DNA of 64,000 nucleotides, from contig JAJNNY010000075.1 of assembly GCA_022453515.1 (NCBI GenBank), positions 62,001-126,000 on the forward strand, read 5' to 3'. This stretch comes from Astrocystis sublimbata (Eukaryota; Ascomycota; Sordariomycetes; Xylariales; Xylariaceae). Below the pieces are notes generated by a model. That model searched no databases and had not been told where the DNA came from. It saw only the letters and a list, made by a program, of their open reading frames with translations. The translations under genes and the position numbers were made by a program. Positions 12,601 through 24,809 of this stretch are shown here, in pieces; positions within the stretch are counted from its first letter, which is position 1; each line of letters opens with the position of its first letter.

Positions 12601-13512
12601 CAAAAAGTCCGTTTTGGCAGATGAGGAGGAACCACTGGGATGCCCGTCGCCGCCCGGTCCCATCACCGTGAGTCCGAAAGTCGCAAGACTGAGAATTCAA
12701 CTGGCCCATGATGCTATCTTAGCGTAATAAAGGGGCGGGGGAGTCCGCGTATGCTGCTTGCGATCCAATATCACGGTACAAAACAGCCCTTGATACGCAG
12801 GGGAATCGACCACGTAATAAGCCGGTGCTGCAATGCAAGCCGTTCAAGCGGTTGTCCATCATCAAGTCGAGATATCTACATAGTAGGAATTGTCATTTAT
12901 GCTTAGCTGTAAGGGAGTAGGTATCCTAGATCGCATTACCCAGCTCGTCCGCTTCAACAATCACTTCATTCAAACTTGGCCATTCAATGTATGTCGTTCC
13001 TCAATACCTACCTGGGTGTCTTATCCTGCCCCCGCGCCTGGGTAGTCTAGGTTAAACCCCGAATGGCCCGACACTACGGTACAACGCCACATGCCGGCAG
13101 TTGGGTTAGGTGAGGTAAGGGAGGGCTGTGCCACAAGCTAGAATCTCACACGAAGGAAGTTGCGCCGGTTGGGGAAGCGTGTTTGGTCAACAACTAAGAA
13201 GCGTAGCGCGGGCGGGCTAGTATCGAGCGCTATCAAGACGAGTGAGCTCTAGAGCCTGGCTAGATGCTGTGCAGACGTAGCGGCGTTGTAGCTGATGAAC
13301 TAGTTTAAATGGGTGGATTAGTTAGTACCATACGTCAGATTCTACGTGTGCTATATAAGAAGATTAGTGAATTAGTAACAGTACAGAGCATATACATTGT
13401 TCTCGAGTTTGACATTGTATCTGTGTAATCTCTATGTTGTATCATGTATCAATCCACTAATACTACACTCATTGTTCTCGTATTGGTATCTCTAGCCCGA
13501 CTCGAACTATCC
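9614..13512. other. Gene-poor 3.9-kb region upstream of the GMC gene and downstream of GH15
   Basis: I can support no gene here. The first bases upstream of the GMC start are very AT-rich and contain a TATATATA stretch at about 9641..9653, only ~30-40 bp before the ATG on the minus strand, so it is either a very proximal TATA box or simply an AT-rich leader. The rest is interrupted short frames of mixed composition. At 13320..13500 there is an AT-rich stretch with a TATATAAG motif that looks like a weathered retroelement end, but no paired repeat was found. Confidence 0.5.
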
Positions 13513-16500
13513 CTAATGATTATTCATAGCTCGATCCAGGTTGAAGGCGGCTGAAATGAGCGCAAGGTGGCTGAAGGCCTGGGGTGTATTACCAAGCTGT
13601 TCACCTGTCCGCGATATCTCCTCGCTAAACATCGAGTGGTGGTTCGAAAATGACAACATGTTTTCAAACAAGTTCACCGCACGTACTAGGTATTTACGGT
13701 CGTACGCCCCAGCGCGAGTTAGTGCTTCGACAAGCCAGAATGTGCACATGGAGAAGGCTCCTTCATCACCCCCAACGCCTGGATTTGCCGGTTTTAATTA
13801 GCTTCTCTGTCCTAACTTGACTTTTTGCAGTCGACATATAAGATTGCAGTGCCGGAATAGTATGATTTTTGAGAATGAGTGCTTTCGGGAGAAATTTTGA
13901 AGTTCACTCACCATCGTCGGAAAGCTCGCTATTGTAGCGATGTACAAGGCCAGTGACCGTCAAGCCCCCTTTCTCGAGCGGAAGCAGGATTCTGTCCACG
14001 GTGTTCAAGAATCTCGGATCGTTGGGTGTGATGAAGAACACCAGTGGTGCAATCAGGATTGATGAATCCAGCATCGTTGGGTTATCATAGCTCTGGATGA
14101 AGCTTTTCATCTCCGTATTATATCCTGTTTATCGAGTTTTAGATAAGAAATTATTGCTTAGATTTGATATTGATGACAAAACGTATTCCTTACCTTTCTC
14201 CATGATCTCTTCATATAGGTTATCTCGCGCCTCTAGCCACTTTGCACGGTTCGGGCATGGGAGACAACGTTTGTCAGCGAGGCGGAGTCCGCGGTCGAAT
14301 GCTACCCATAGCATGATCTTCGAATATACAAAGTGCTGTTTCTTGTTCCGCACTTCCCAAATCGACATGTCCGGTTCTGTTGTAAGCGTTAGCCGGACTT
14401 TGTACGAATTTTATGACCGATTGAATGCACTCACGGTCCACTATGGTTAGAACAAAGTCTTCAGGTTGTCAGTTTGCGGTCATTGTCCATGGGTCACACT
14501 TTGAAGCATACCTAGCATCTTGCGGACTGATACCCAGGTATCCCAAGATACGGGCTTTCCGTATTTGTTGCTATTTGAAATCAGACGTCAGATCTTAATA
14601 TCTGGGAGATAGACGGATGATTTTATGAGAACCACGGCAGCTTTTTGGTGTATACAGCACATGTAGGAGTAATGATAAACAAATGGGAATCTGGACAGGT
14701 GATACGTACTACAAATAGATGCCGTCCATCAATTCACCGTATATGTCGAATTGTAGGTGGAAAGCTGCTCCATTACCGATTCGCTGTATGCAAGAACATG
14801 TATCAGTCGAGATTCGTATATCCCACAGCACAGAACGTGCTAGATGAGACAAGAGATCAAGTTGCATGGATGGGACACGGAAGGACTTGTACATACGACA
14901 GGCTTGCTTCCCTTGTAACCTTCCAGATGGTCTAGTTCCTGCTCGGGTATATCGGTCTCTCCTCTGATCGTAAACATGATTGGCAGCCCGCCCTCCTTGG
15001 TCAGTGATTTCTGGAACCGATCGCTCATGAATCCCATATATGCGTCTGCCTCATCGGTGAAGCCCACTGTAGAGGTCAGTATTGATAGAAGTAGATCCAT
15101 TTAGCAAGTCATATGTGAACATACTGCGTAGGAAGATATAAATGGTGAAACTGGAGTCGCGAACCCAACTATGACTCGTTAGTATATGGAGTGCTCTAAT
15201 CTTGACTGTTGGATGGTTGTCAAGCAAAACATCCACTTTGGGGTAATACGAAGCAATGAAGCATATCACGGGGCAAATCGACAAATAAGCACTTACGAGA
15301 AACGATAGTCCCAGTTTCTATTTCTTGTCAGATCCATTCGTACAGCGTCAAGGGGTAAAACTCACCGACTGCCCCCAATAGCTTCGGGGATGGAAAACGT
15401 GGGAGCTGCCACGATGGCCCCGGTCGGCTCGTATGTAAGCATCTTCAGTATCATTAGACTTCTGTGCACAACCTCTCTCCAGGCGCCTTTGTAGCGCGAC
15501 TTGGCCAGCCAGTTATACCAAAACAGCTGTGTGTCGTGCTGTTGCGAGTCGAGAATGGCGGGTGTAATGTGATCTGTGACATGATGTTGCAGATCTCGAC
15601 GGAGGACGAAGGAGATGCTTTGACCTTCCTGCAATATCACCTTAGCCACCACACCCTCCCCTAGCATGCCTTTGCGTTGAACTTTCTCAAAGTCTACGCT
15701 GGCACCAGTTGTTGAATCATCCCCTCCGTGGTCGATACAGACATCCAATTGAAACTTTTCGTCCTTGGTGTGAAACGTGACAGTCTTGCTCTGACTGTCG
15801 TCTGCATTCTTGTGTTGTTGCAGGATAGTGGTCGTATGCGGTTCTCTGGCATAATCGAACGCGGGAAACAATTCAATGTCTTCATCATGTCAGCAAGCCG
15901 GAATTCCGTCGTATACTTGACACGTCATACCCAACGTAAAATGGCCACGAATGCATTCGACCCGTCGAACAAGCCATTGCTTTAGCTCTTCAGGTACACT
16001 CCGCGTTTCTCGATACGATGTTCGTACAGTGTTGGGTGTAAGAATATTCGCATACTTCGGGCGAGGAAAGAAGTCCAAAAGGTTGACCGCCCCATCTTCA
16101 TTGATATAGCGAGTTTGGAGAATAGCAGACGAGGGGAGATATTGCTGCTTGGCCGTGCAGCTTGCTAGATCTGGTGGTGCAATTCTAAAGTATCCGCCTT
16201 TATCTTTATCGAGCACTTCAACCAAATAAATTAGTACTTTTTGGCCGAGAGTATGATAATTGACTATGACCAGGGGATGGAAATGAACCAGGAGAAGAGA
16301 TGCTTTCCAGAGCAGTTGTCTCTGGTATTTGGTAGGAACTGGAGGAAGGGACTCTCGTGGTTACATACAGCGACAGAACAGGGATGGCGAGTCGAAGTCT
16401 GGCCTTAATCAACGTTAGCCATCTTGTAAGACATGGTTATCGTTTCTTCAAGTGCTCTTCGAAAGATCGACAGACTCTCTGACGTAGGCAAGCCATGCCG

Positions 16501-16762
16501 TTTAGGAGACCACGCCTTGTGAGCGGATAGATGGAGAGTGCTCGCTCTTCAAACTTACCAACACATGAAATCTTGTGTGGACAGACTTCCAATTAGTCTT
16601 GCTGCAACGAAAAAGGGGGCTGTCGATCTCACCTATACTACCGTCGACGCTCACTAGTGCACATGTCCTCATGTTGCCAATCATGCCATAATGCTCGATG
16701 GGGAGGTAACCCATGATGTCTCGAGCCGAGGGATTCATCGTACCACATGAACTGGCAGACAT
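13513..16762 (-). CDS. Glycoside hydrolase family 15 protein (glucoamylase/trehalase-like), 14 exons
   Basis: Minus-strand exons: 16762..16633, 16571..16559, 16403..16369, 16215..15931, 15879..15366, 15317..15297, 15168..15125, 15066..14897, 14783..14710, 14570..14512, 14458..14435, 14376..14194, 14124..13912, 13778..13513. They join in one frame to 676 aa. Landmarks in order: [67 protein letters not shown] (326-340), [15 protein letters not shown] with E464, and [16 protein letters not shown] with E594. These are the N-terminal beta domain and (alpha/alpha)6 barrel of the GH15 branch that includes bacterial trehalases and glucoamylase-like proteins, and E464/E594 sit where the acid/base pair is expected. 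There is no signal peptide, so the protein is probably intracellular. Exons of 13, 21, 24 and 35 nt and five AAG 3' splice sites are unusual. The start may instead be an internal Met (residue 9 or 17). Confidence 0.85.
16559..16571 (-). other. 13-nt micro-exon of the GH15 gene
   Basis: On the minus strand, 13 coding bases encode the core of D-F-M-C-W between two introns (61 bp and 155 bp). It is supported by family conservation: GH15 proteins read DGSIDxxCxPxFDSPS here, and the residues are recovered only if this exon is included. Donor GTAAGT follows it and ACAAG precedes it. A second micro-exon of 21 nt (15297..15317) encodes NWDYRF in the same gene. Confidence 0.75.
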
Positions 16763-19123
16763 CTTGGGGATATCCTCGCAACGTCGGAAGCGGGCTTGCT
16801 ATCTGAGGCGCGACAGAAAGGAGGACTCCTGTGGCACAGGGAGTTTTGAATGGCAACAGAGGGTTATCTTGTGCTTTATGTCGGTCAATTGCAACGCCGT
16901 ATTGCTCTGCGAAGTTGGCAATTAATGTTTCAAGCTGGACTGTTCCCAATAGCACGATGTGATAAGCGATTAACTGGTTGGTGACACAAACGCAAATCCA
17001 TCAGATCAGATGCTCATTTGCAACCCTCGATCTCAAGTAGGACCGACCTACGTGTATCTAAGTACACACTGCCTAAGCTTACTTGGGCAGGCACTGTCCC
17101 AACAAACTGGAAACAAACAAACACGGAAAGGAAGTGCTACTTGCGTGTAGGTCTAGGTAGATCAAGGCTCTTGCAGAGCGTGGACGGGCATGATGGGTTA
17201 CTGGGTGAGGCACTGACATCATAGATACCGTGGACGCTTATCACGCTTGTACCTATCTCACATCTAGGTACCTCCTACGTAAGGTTCTGCCTCTCGATAC
17301 TTACCCTAGCTCGCCTAAGAATTGACTGATTGCCTGGTGCTTGATATGATGTGACACTCGGTCATGGACTGTTCAAATAGCCTCTCGAGATATTCCAAGA
17401 TTGGAGAGTGTATCTTGTCTGAACTGTAATTGAAGGTGTTTATAGACTGGGGTATTCTGGAGCTATAATACTTTGGTCTTGTGTGTCAGTGCCGGCTCGC
17501 TGCAGGTGCACCTGGGCAGTTGGTTCAATTTCCATACTAGGTAAGCGTATAACAGCGATCACCCACCGGGCCACCTACCGAGGCCTGCGCGACGACCAAA
17601 CTAACAAACATAGCGCGGTGGCGAGTATCATCACTAGAAGGCAATGCAAATCAATCATTTGAAAACAAATGCAAATGGTAAGTTGTGCTAGTTGTTTGCC
17701 TTTGCGAGTCATTTCCGTCTCGTGCTCGGCTCATGGTGGCGAAGGTTGTACCACTATCTGTTGCACCGGTAATTCTGTCTGATTCTAAAAGGGTATTGGC
17801 AGGGCTGACGGCTATAAGGATCTAAAATTAGAACGAAGCTAGTACCGGTGTACCGTTGTTGAGATTGGTACTAAACCTCATACAGTATTGTAGATCTTTC
17901 CTTACTTTACACTTTCACATACTCAGAAGGTCGATAAGCTCAATATCTTGGACCTCGGACACCTCAGCTTAACATGCTCGGCATGGAATAAGCTGTCGAG
18001 CTGTGCACGAACAAGCAGGCACCCCAGAATGATGTTAAAATGTGGGATCATGTCTGGTAAATATACAGTTAGGTCCGAAAGAACACGTCTACAAGCCTTG
18101 ACTGCAACCACAGCAAGACTCAATATAACTCTTGCTGGACTATGGCAGATGATTGGTGGCGATTTGTGGCACATTGCTTCTTTGTCAATTCTCTCTTGTG
18201 CCACAGCTGACGGGAGGGGACTCCTGCGTGGCCTTCAATTGGGTACCGGAATTAGGGGTCATGTACATACTGTAGAACTGTGGCCTACGGTGCGAAGTAG
18301 GTAGATCGATGATCCAAATACCCAGTCATGCCACCTGCAGTTTGCCAGTCTCGCCAGTTCATCTATGACCCTGAACTTTCCATCTGTCCTCCAAATGTCC
18401 ATCATCCCGGATTGGACACGACCTCTTTCGGCGCGGAGTTGCTGCACCGGCCAATCGGTGAGTTTTGGCTGGCCCCCGCGTGCTGGGGGATGCGAGAAAG
18501 GAAGTATAGAGACATGGTGATAGGGCAAACGTAGGATACGGACTAGGTAGACATACTCCGTATAGGCATCCTTCCTGACCCGCGCGAGCCTGCACAGATA
18601 CCTCAGAGAGGAAAGTACCTCAGTATGTACCTAAAGTACCTACAGCAGCCGGTATTCTGCCCCAATAGCGGCAGGCTAGTGGATGTACCGTATCTGTCGC
18701 GGCACCTGTCGCCTGTTAGGTCTGGATTGCTCAACATCCCATGGATGTGCCAAGGCAGCGAGCGGCGGCGTTGTTTTCTATACCACCTCACCTCACACAC
18801 TACACACTTTCACTTCGCCTCGCTCGTCAGCTATTCCCCTGACGACGAAGGGCATACTTAGCCTTTGCTGCTCACCCACAGCGCCAGCAACGCGATAGAC
18901 GACACGGTGTCGCTACACATGGAGTAGATTATACGACCATGTGCATTTTTTGAGATTGGCCAACCATTCGTTGATGGCTTCAAGTACTGCCAATAAGCAT
19001 AACGATGGCTTGAGGTCCTTTTTTCCAAATCCTGTTCATTTCCGGATCCTGATCCACATGATCACTCTGCTCGTTGCGCTTCACTAGTAATAGCCGTCTC
19101 TCTCTCTCCGCGAGCGCGTCATA
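16763..19123. other. 2.4-kb intergenic region between divergent GH15 and F-box genes
   Basis: I see no gene here. Short frames such as those near 17,950-18,530 overlap on both strands and show no family features. Repeated AGGTAC/CTAGGTA-like words occur (for example 17260..17285). The last ~60 bp before 19124 are CT-rich, as in many fungal 5' leaders. Confidence 0.5.
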
Positions 19124-22100
19124 ATGGCGTCTCCTGCGCTTTCGACTTCGTCTCCCCCATGCTCGCCATTGCCATCACCATCGCCGTCGCCGGTGCATCG
19201 GGTACACGCGAAACTGCCGTTACCCTCGACCCAAGCCGGCGGCACCTCTGCCTTTGGCAATCTCCCAGATGAGATCATACAGCAGTAGGCCGGCCTTCCT
19301 TGCGCATCGTTCCCCCTGTGCCCTTCCTCATCCCCACGCTCTGCCTCCTCTACCACCCTCCACAACTGCTCAAAATTGACACAACGCGTACAGCATCCTG
19401 GAACTGACCGACGCGAACTCCTTCGCCTCTCTCGTTCTTTTGAATTCAAGATGGAGGCGCATATCCCAGCAAGCCAAACTCTACGCCCACCACCTATCGA
19501 GCTGTCACTCCTATGCCATGAGCCACCCTTCCATACCTGCGACGTGGATCAACGATGACAATCTGCCTAAATTACGCCGGCTCTTCGCCCGTGAAGTGAA
19601 GCGGAACCTCTTCGAAGCCTATCTGCGACCCAACAGGACCACGGTCAAACTTATATCCAACTCGATCAGCTCGACCTCGGCACCGGGTGGCGAAGGCATG
19701 CAATTCAGCCCCTCCCCGCGCGGCCACCATCTACTCGCTTATAACTCGTCTCGAATCTATGTTCTGGACCTCAGAGAGGCTGGCCTGGTCGTCATGCGTG
19801 AGCTCAAGATATTACGCCGTCCAGTTTCGACGTGCATTGTGGACGATGGCAGTTTCCTAGCTGTGCTGTCTACCGACATGCAGCTTGACCTCTACGACCT
19901 GAATGAAAAGCCGCCACGGAGGAAGCAATCTCTCATCTTCGACAGCACGCCTCGAGCAATGACCCTGTCGCCTTGTGGGAAGGTTCTAGCGGCAGCGTAT
20001 GAGGGCGGTATAGAAGTCTCGTCTCTCAACCCCGGAGCCCTGCCCACCGAACGTAGAGCTGTCAAGTGCGATGGCGTAGACGCGCTGGCCTTTTCTTTAG
20101 ACGGCACACAACTTTTGGGCACCACGACAACTTCCACGACCCCAAATACCGTGATCCTCACAGCACCATACTACGACCCCGGAAGCCAATTGGCAAATGA
20201 CGACATCAGTGCGCTGTGGACAACCTCAATTCTGTTCCCCAACACGAGTAGGGATTGCAGCCATGCTGTGCTTCTACAGGAGTCGAGTTCGATGGAGGCA
20301 ACATGGACATTTACTTATGACAGGAGCTTTGAGACGTTCCGCGCCGTGCGAATAGACGATCTCCGCAATGGCACCACGTATTTCACAGGCCCCGTTCCGA
20401 CGACCACTTCACCGGGACCGCTTCTGCCATGCACCTTGCCGGCTGCCAACTACCAGGGAGAGCTAGTGTCCGCTGGGTTTCAGGGCAAGGATATCTGGTT
20501 GTATGGCGTGCCCGAGGACTTGGAAGCTGTGTCAGATGTTCACCAGGCTACGGAGTCGTCTACCGGGCCGACTCTCCATCGCCGGAGCAGTGGGACCTCT
20601 GTTCGCTCGCCCTCACGAGCACGGGAGATCAATGGATCTCGTGTTCCGCAATGGCAAATTCTCTGCGACAAGTTCCGCAACAATTTTGTTAGTGGGCGAA
20701 TGATCGCCGAGTCAGGTGGCGTCACCAATGTCAAATGGGTTTCCGGTTTTGGAGAGCGGTTGCTTCAAGAACGACTGGTCATTGCATCGAAAGGGATTGT
20801 GCCCCATAGGCAAATTACCGAAGAAGAAGGAATTGACTTCGTTGACGGCGGCAGAATTACTATTCTCGACTTCGATTATGGCCTGACAGATGGCCGAGAG
20901 GAGGAGATTACCATTGATGTGGGCACAATGGAACCTGAAGTCCTCGAAGAGGAATACCGCGACATAGATACTGAGGTCGCTATCGTCCGGAGGAGGACTG
21001 TGGCTCAGCGGAGAGGAAACCGAAATGGTGTATCACGAGCCTCGACTACCATCACCCGTCAGGCCGACGCCCTGCTTCGTACCCCTGCCCCCGAGGAGGA
21101 TATGGAAGACCCTCTCATTCCGAGACGCATGATGACGGCTCGAGATGGTCCTCAACGTCCCGTCTCCGATGCTCTAGATGATGTGTCGCTAGAGGAAGCC
21201 CAAGAAGCACTGGATGCTCCGTATACGCATGCAAGCCCACGCTCGGGTACAACTCTGCGTAGAGCTGCGACTGCTGCCGCTGTAAACCGGCAGCGTAATC
21301 CACCACCGCCCGTTGCTGGCCCCGTTGAGTACAGGCGAGCGGACGGGAGAGCGGAGCACCCTCATGAAAGTGACGCTGATAACTGGGTGCCTCCGCCACC
21401 GCCGTACTCGAAAGACGACCCAGTCGTAGATTTACCGTCCTTTCTACGTCACACGTCTATACCTGGTACTAGCCATGAGGCGCGGCATGCCTCTACATCT
21501 TCTGATATTCCTCCAGTGCCGCCATTGCCCAAAAATATCCCCATTCCCCAAGTTCCGTCACTCGCTACAGCACCTGTAACGAATCGCCCCGAATTACCAC
21601 GTATCCGTACTTCATCTTTGAAGGATCGGAATCGGCAAATCCCTCAGCCTTCCACTGTGTTACAGGGGACTGCGCAGAGCTCAGATCAAGGAATGGAGGG
21701 CCAAACCGCCTCCCAAATGAGCGCATTTGCAGACAATGGCGCAACACAGCAGGAAGATGCCATGACTGAGGATATTTATGACGCGACTCCTGTGGGAACC
21801 CCGTCCCCTGAAGACCCGGCATCAGAGACACAGGTAGCAACCCCAGAGCACGGACAATTCTCTGCTGGTGATCAGTCACAGGCCATGGATTATACTCCGG
21901 CCTCGTCTGCATCAGTTCATACTGGGGAAAGTGTTGGCTCGGATTCGATGCGACCAATCGAGCCGGTTGGGAGTGTCACCTTGCCATCTGCGGGTGACCC
22001 TTTGTCACACGGGATACTCACGACTGAGGAGGGGATAGACGGAAGTCCTGTTGTTCTTCGACTACCAAATGCATCAACATGGCCAAGAGCACCTGCCGGT

Positions 22101-22835
22101 CCAGTGCTTGCTTCTACTACCACGCTTGCCGGCTATCCTCGCTCTGCACCGCCCACGCATATGAACCAAGAAGAGATAATAGCGGCCTCATTAGGGCCCC
22201 AGCCTGGGCCGAACGCTCGAATGGACGTCCAGCATAGATGGCACGGCGAAGGTTCTCAGGGCTCAGCTTCAGGCACCACTCAAGTCTCGCAGAGGCCTGT
22301 TAACGCTCGCGAGGATGGAGGTAATGGTTTCCGTCGATTTAGCCTCATGCCTCAACGACGCCCTCCATCTCCCCCAGAGCAACCGCTTATCATTAGTACA
22401 CCAACTGGGTTAGCTGGATCACTTGATGTAGCACAGCCCAACACGTCAGCAGCAGTGCTTCACGCTCCGGTGGCTCGTCACCCACGGTCAACTCCCGGAA
22501 ACCCCCTGAATCAACCTGCAGCTGAACGGCTGGAAGTAATCACTGGCAATAGGCCTGGTGTCGAGCCCAGGCTGAACCCGGAAACGGTGGGTGTTCCTTC
22601 GACTGCCTCGTCGCAGTTCTTCCTGCGGCGTACTAGTGTCAATCGCCGCCCAAGCCGGGCTCGTCGCGGCGCTCTGAAGAACCTCCAAGATGCAAGACAG
22701 AGGGGCTGGACTGGACGAAAGAAGAAGAAACCTAAGTTTGACGAAACAGCAACAAATACAAGCTGGACGGACGTGGCTAAGCCGCCTGATGCGCCGCCAG
22801 CTAATCCTAAAGACAAGAAGTGCGCAGTGATGTGA
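19124..22835 (+). CDS. Large F-box protein with beta-propeller-like region, PPxY motif and C-terminal CaaX box
   Basis: Exons are 19124..19284 and 19394..22835 (109-bp intron); the product is 1200 aa. The first exon ends inside an F-box at about residues 45-90 (FGNLPDEIIQHILELTD then SFASLVLLNSRWRRISQQAK), where Skp1 binds. Residues ~110-500 resemble a degenerate WD40/beta-propeller (for example FSPSPRGHHLLAYNSSRIYV). The remaining ~700 residues are Pro/Ser-rich and predicted disordered, with a PPPPPYS sequence at 720-726 (a PPxY motif, as bound by Nedd4/Rsp5 WW domains) and a proline cluster PPVPPLPK. The extreme C-terminus is a basic run (GRKKKKPKFDE, then PKDKKCAVM): C1197-A-V-M fits a CaaX prenylation box, with Met favouring farnesylation. 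I infer a membrane-anchored SCF substrate receptor. Substrate unknown; I recognise no named orthologue. The start is upstream of the F-box, in the only frame that joins the intron. Confidence 0.8.
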
Positions 22836-23850
22836 GTTAGCTGCACTGTACAGGTCCTGTCTTCGATTGGGCTTTTGCTCTTACGATTTACATTACAATA
22901 TGTTTGTGTGTTCGATATGATGCGATATCATGCCATCTATTCCAACCCGGAGATACCCGAGTGCTGTGTTATTATTACAATTTGAGGCGATTTTGGACAT
23001 AAGCGTACCTAGGCGGACAAGGTTTTCTAGTGTCATTATTTTGGAAAGGACACATTCGTTGTGCGTGGATAGGGGGCTTTCATTTTCAGTCAAAGGCTGG
23101 TCGATGTACAGGATGAAATCACTCGGATCCAAGTGGGCAACCAACTTTCGAAGTAGCAACACAGAGGAAGACATACATACAGCAATTAATGAGTCACGAT
23201 TTTGACATTTTTATTTACCTCGTTTATTAATTCCATGTTGCTACGTGCCTAGAACATGATAATTTTGGATGTGATCTCGCTTTAAACGTTTGGCGTGAGC
23301 TTTGCTGGTGAACGGTAGTCTGTCATTTATGTCTCAACGTGCGGGCTCGCGATTGATAGACTCAAAAGTAAGAAATCGGTGCAGACGTGAATAAATCCAA
23401 TTACACATCATACGAAGAGTTCATGTTATCCTTGTGCCCCAATTTTGGGTTGGAAGCTTTCAAATGATTTTATTAGTCTTTTAATTCTTCAACTGATGCG
23501 CGAACAACATTGTCGCGTCTGGGATATCATATCATTAAATACAGACACTGGAGGGGAATAAAGCGCCGGCCTATGCTGCGCACCCCCTCCCATGTCCCTC
23601 GTCTCCATGCACTTCCATTTCGGCTTGTGCCAGAGTGAGCGATTGGAGATGCATTCCATTTATCGCACAAACGCCTCCACGAGTTGATGCGTCGCTTTCC
23701 TCGTTTGAATGTTTCATATCTTCCATCCGTGTACTCTTTCATCTGCGCAATGCGAGTATCGCATTTCTTGTAGGTAATGCGCATTTTGATGGGCATGGGG
23801 TGTTTCTAACTTGTTGGTAGTTTGACCTTTTATCTGTGTGGACAAAATAT
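22836..23850. other. Intergenic region between convergent F-box and TAF3-like genes
   Basis: The 3' flanks of two convergent genes. It is AT-rich around 23160..23300 and 23400..23540. I see no gene or repeat. Confidence 0.55.
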
Positions 23851-24809
23851 TCAATCAAAGTTCATCATCTCGACCTCCTCATCTGCCAACGAGCTCAAGC
23901 CCGAACTCGGAGGTCGAGAATCGCTGTCGTAGTCGTCTGCCGCAGGCCGGTCGTCGGGTGGTCGCAACGAAGCCTCGCGCATCCGCGCCGCCCACGCGGC
24001 CAAGCTTGTGTCAGATCCGCCCTCTATCAGCACTTCGCCATGGTCGATGCTGCGGCCCAGGATCGTACCGGCGTACTTGGACTCTTGGTCGGTCTTGTTG
24101 TGTTTTCTCTTCAAGGCTGTGGGAAGGAACACACATCAGTCATAACCAGCCAAACACCGAGTCTTGCGCAGGTATAGTGGGATGGGGGCTGAACGTAGCC
24201 AAATGTTGGACGCAGCGGGAACTCACCATCCAGATAATCCGACGGCCTCTCCTCCACAGCGCCGTCCTCTCCCTCGACGCCGGTGGCTATGGCTCCCGGG
24301 GGCACGACCACGCCGGCGATCTTGCGTATGCGCTGGTTTTTGCGACCCATGGCCCAGTGGATGAACTCATCGACACCGGCTGTGTTCTCGTCCTCGTCTC
24401 GGTCCTCGCTGTTCACCTCGTCGTCGTCCTCATGCTCGTCGCTAGACTCCCGCAGCGGCTCGTCGTTATCCCTTCCGTCGGCGGGACTGAGTCGACGCCG
24501 TTTCGCTGGTGGTGGTTGCGGCTGGCCCGCACTCGTGGAGAGAGCGCCGCATTCCTCGAGGGCAAGGCGCACATCGACAACGTCGGCGGTGCCGGGCGGG
24601 CCAAGGTAGTTGTTCAGAGTCGCGTGTTCGGCTGTGCGCTTGGAGATGGTGTATAGGTACTGGCCGGCGATCTCGGTCAGGGTGTCGATGGTGCTCGGGG
24701 TGGAGGCGTAGTAGCCCTGGGCGCGCAGGATTTGGAGGATGGATGGGCGCAGGAGAGCGAGATGGATCTCAGACGGGGTGTACAACTTGTGACCGTTGTA
24801 CGATGCCAT
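23851..24809 (-). CDS. taf3: TFIID subunit TAF3-like (Bromo_TP histone-fold protein)
   Basis: Minus-strand exons are 24809..24227 and 24116..23851 (110-bp intron); the product is 282 aa. Residues ~8-85 are a bromodomain-associated (Bromo_TP) histone fold: LYTPSEIHLALLRPSILQIL, then TIDTLTEIAGQYLYTIS, then VVDVRLALEECGAL. A basic patch (PAKRRRLSP) and an acidic linker (SSDEHEDDDEVNSEDRDEDE) follow, then a second conserved block FIHWAMGRKNQRIRKIAG and DYLDALKRKHNKTDQESKYAGTILG (split here by the intron). The fold pairs with TAF10 in TFIID. Fungal TAF3 lacks the PHD finger of animal TAF3, in keeping with the short length. TAF8 also has a Bromo_TP fold and is the alternative, but the second block fits TAF3 better. 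The ATG with MASYNG is preferred to an upstream in-frame start. It is head to head with TAF7. Confidence 0.65.

Noticed and set aside
13260..13500. Possible solo LTR with a TATATAAG motif and a TGT...ACA-like boundary
   Set aside because: No flanking 4-6 bp duplication could be found and no second copy in the window.
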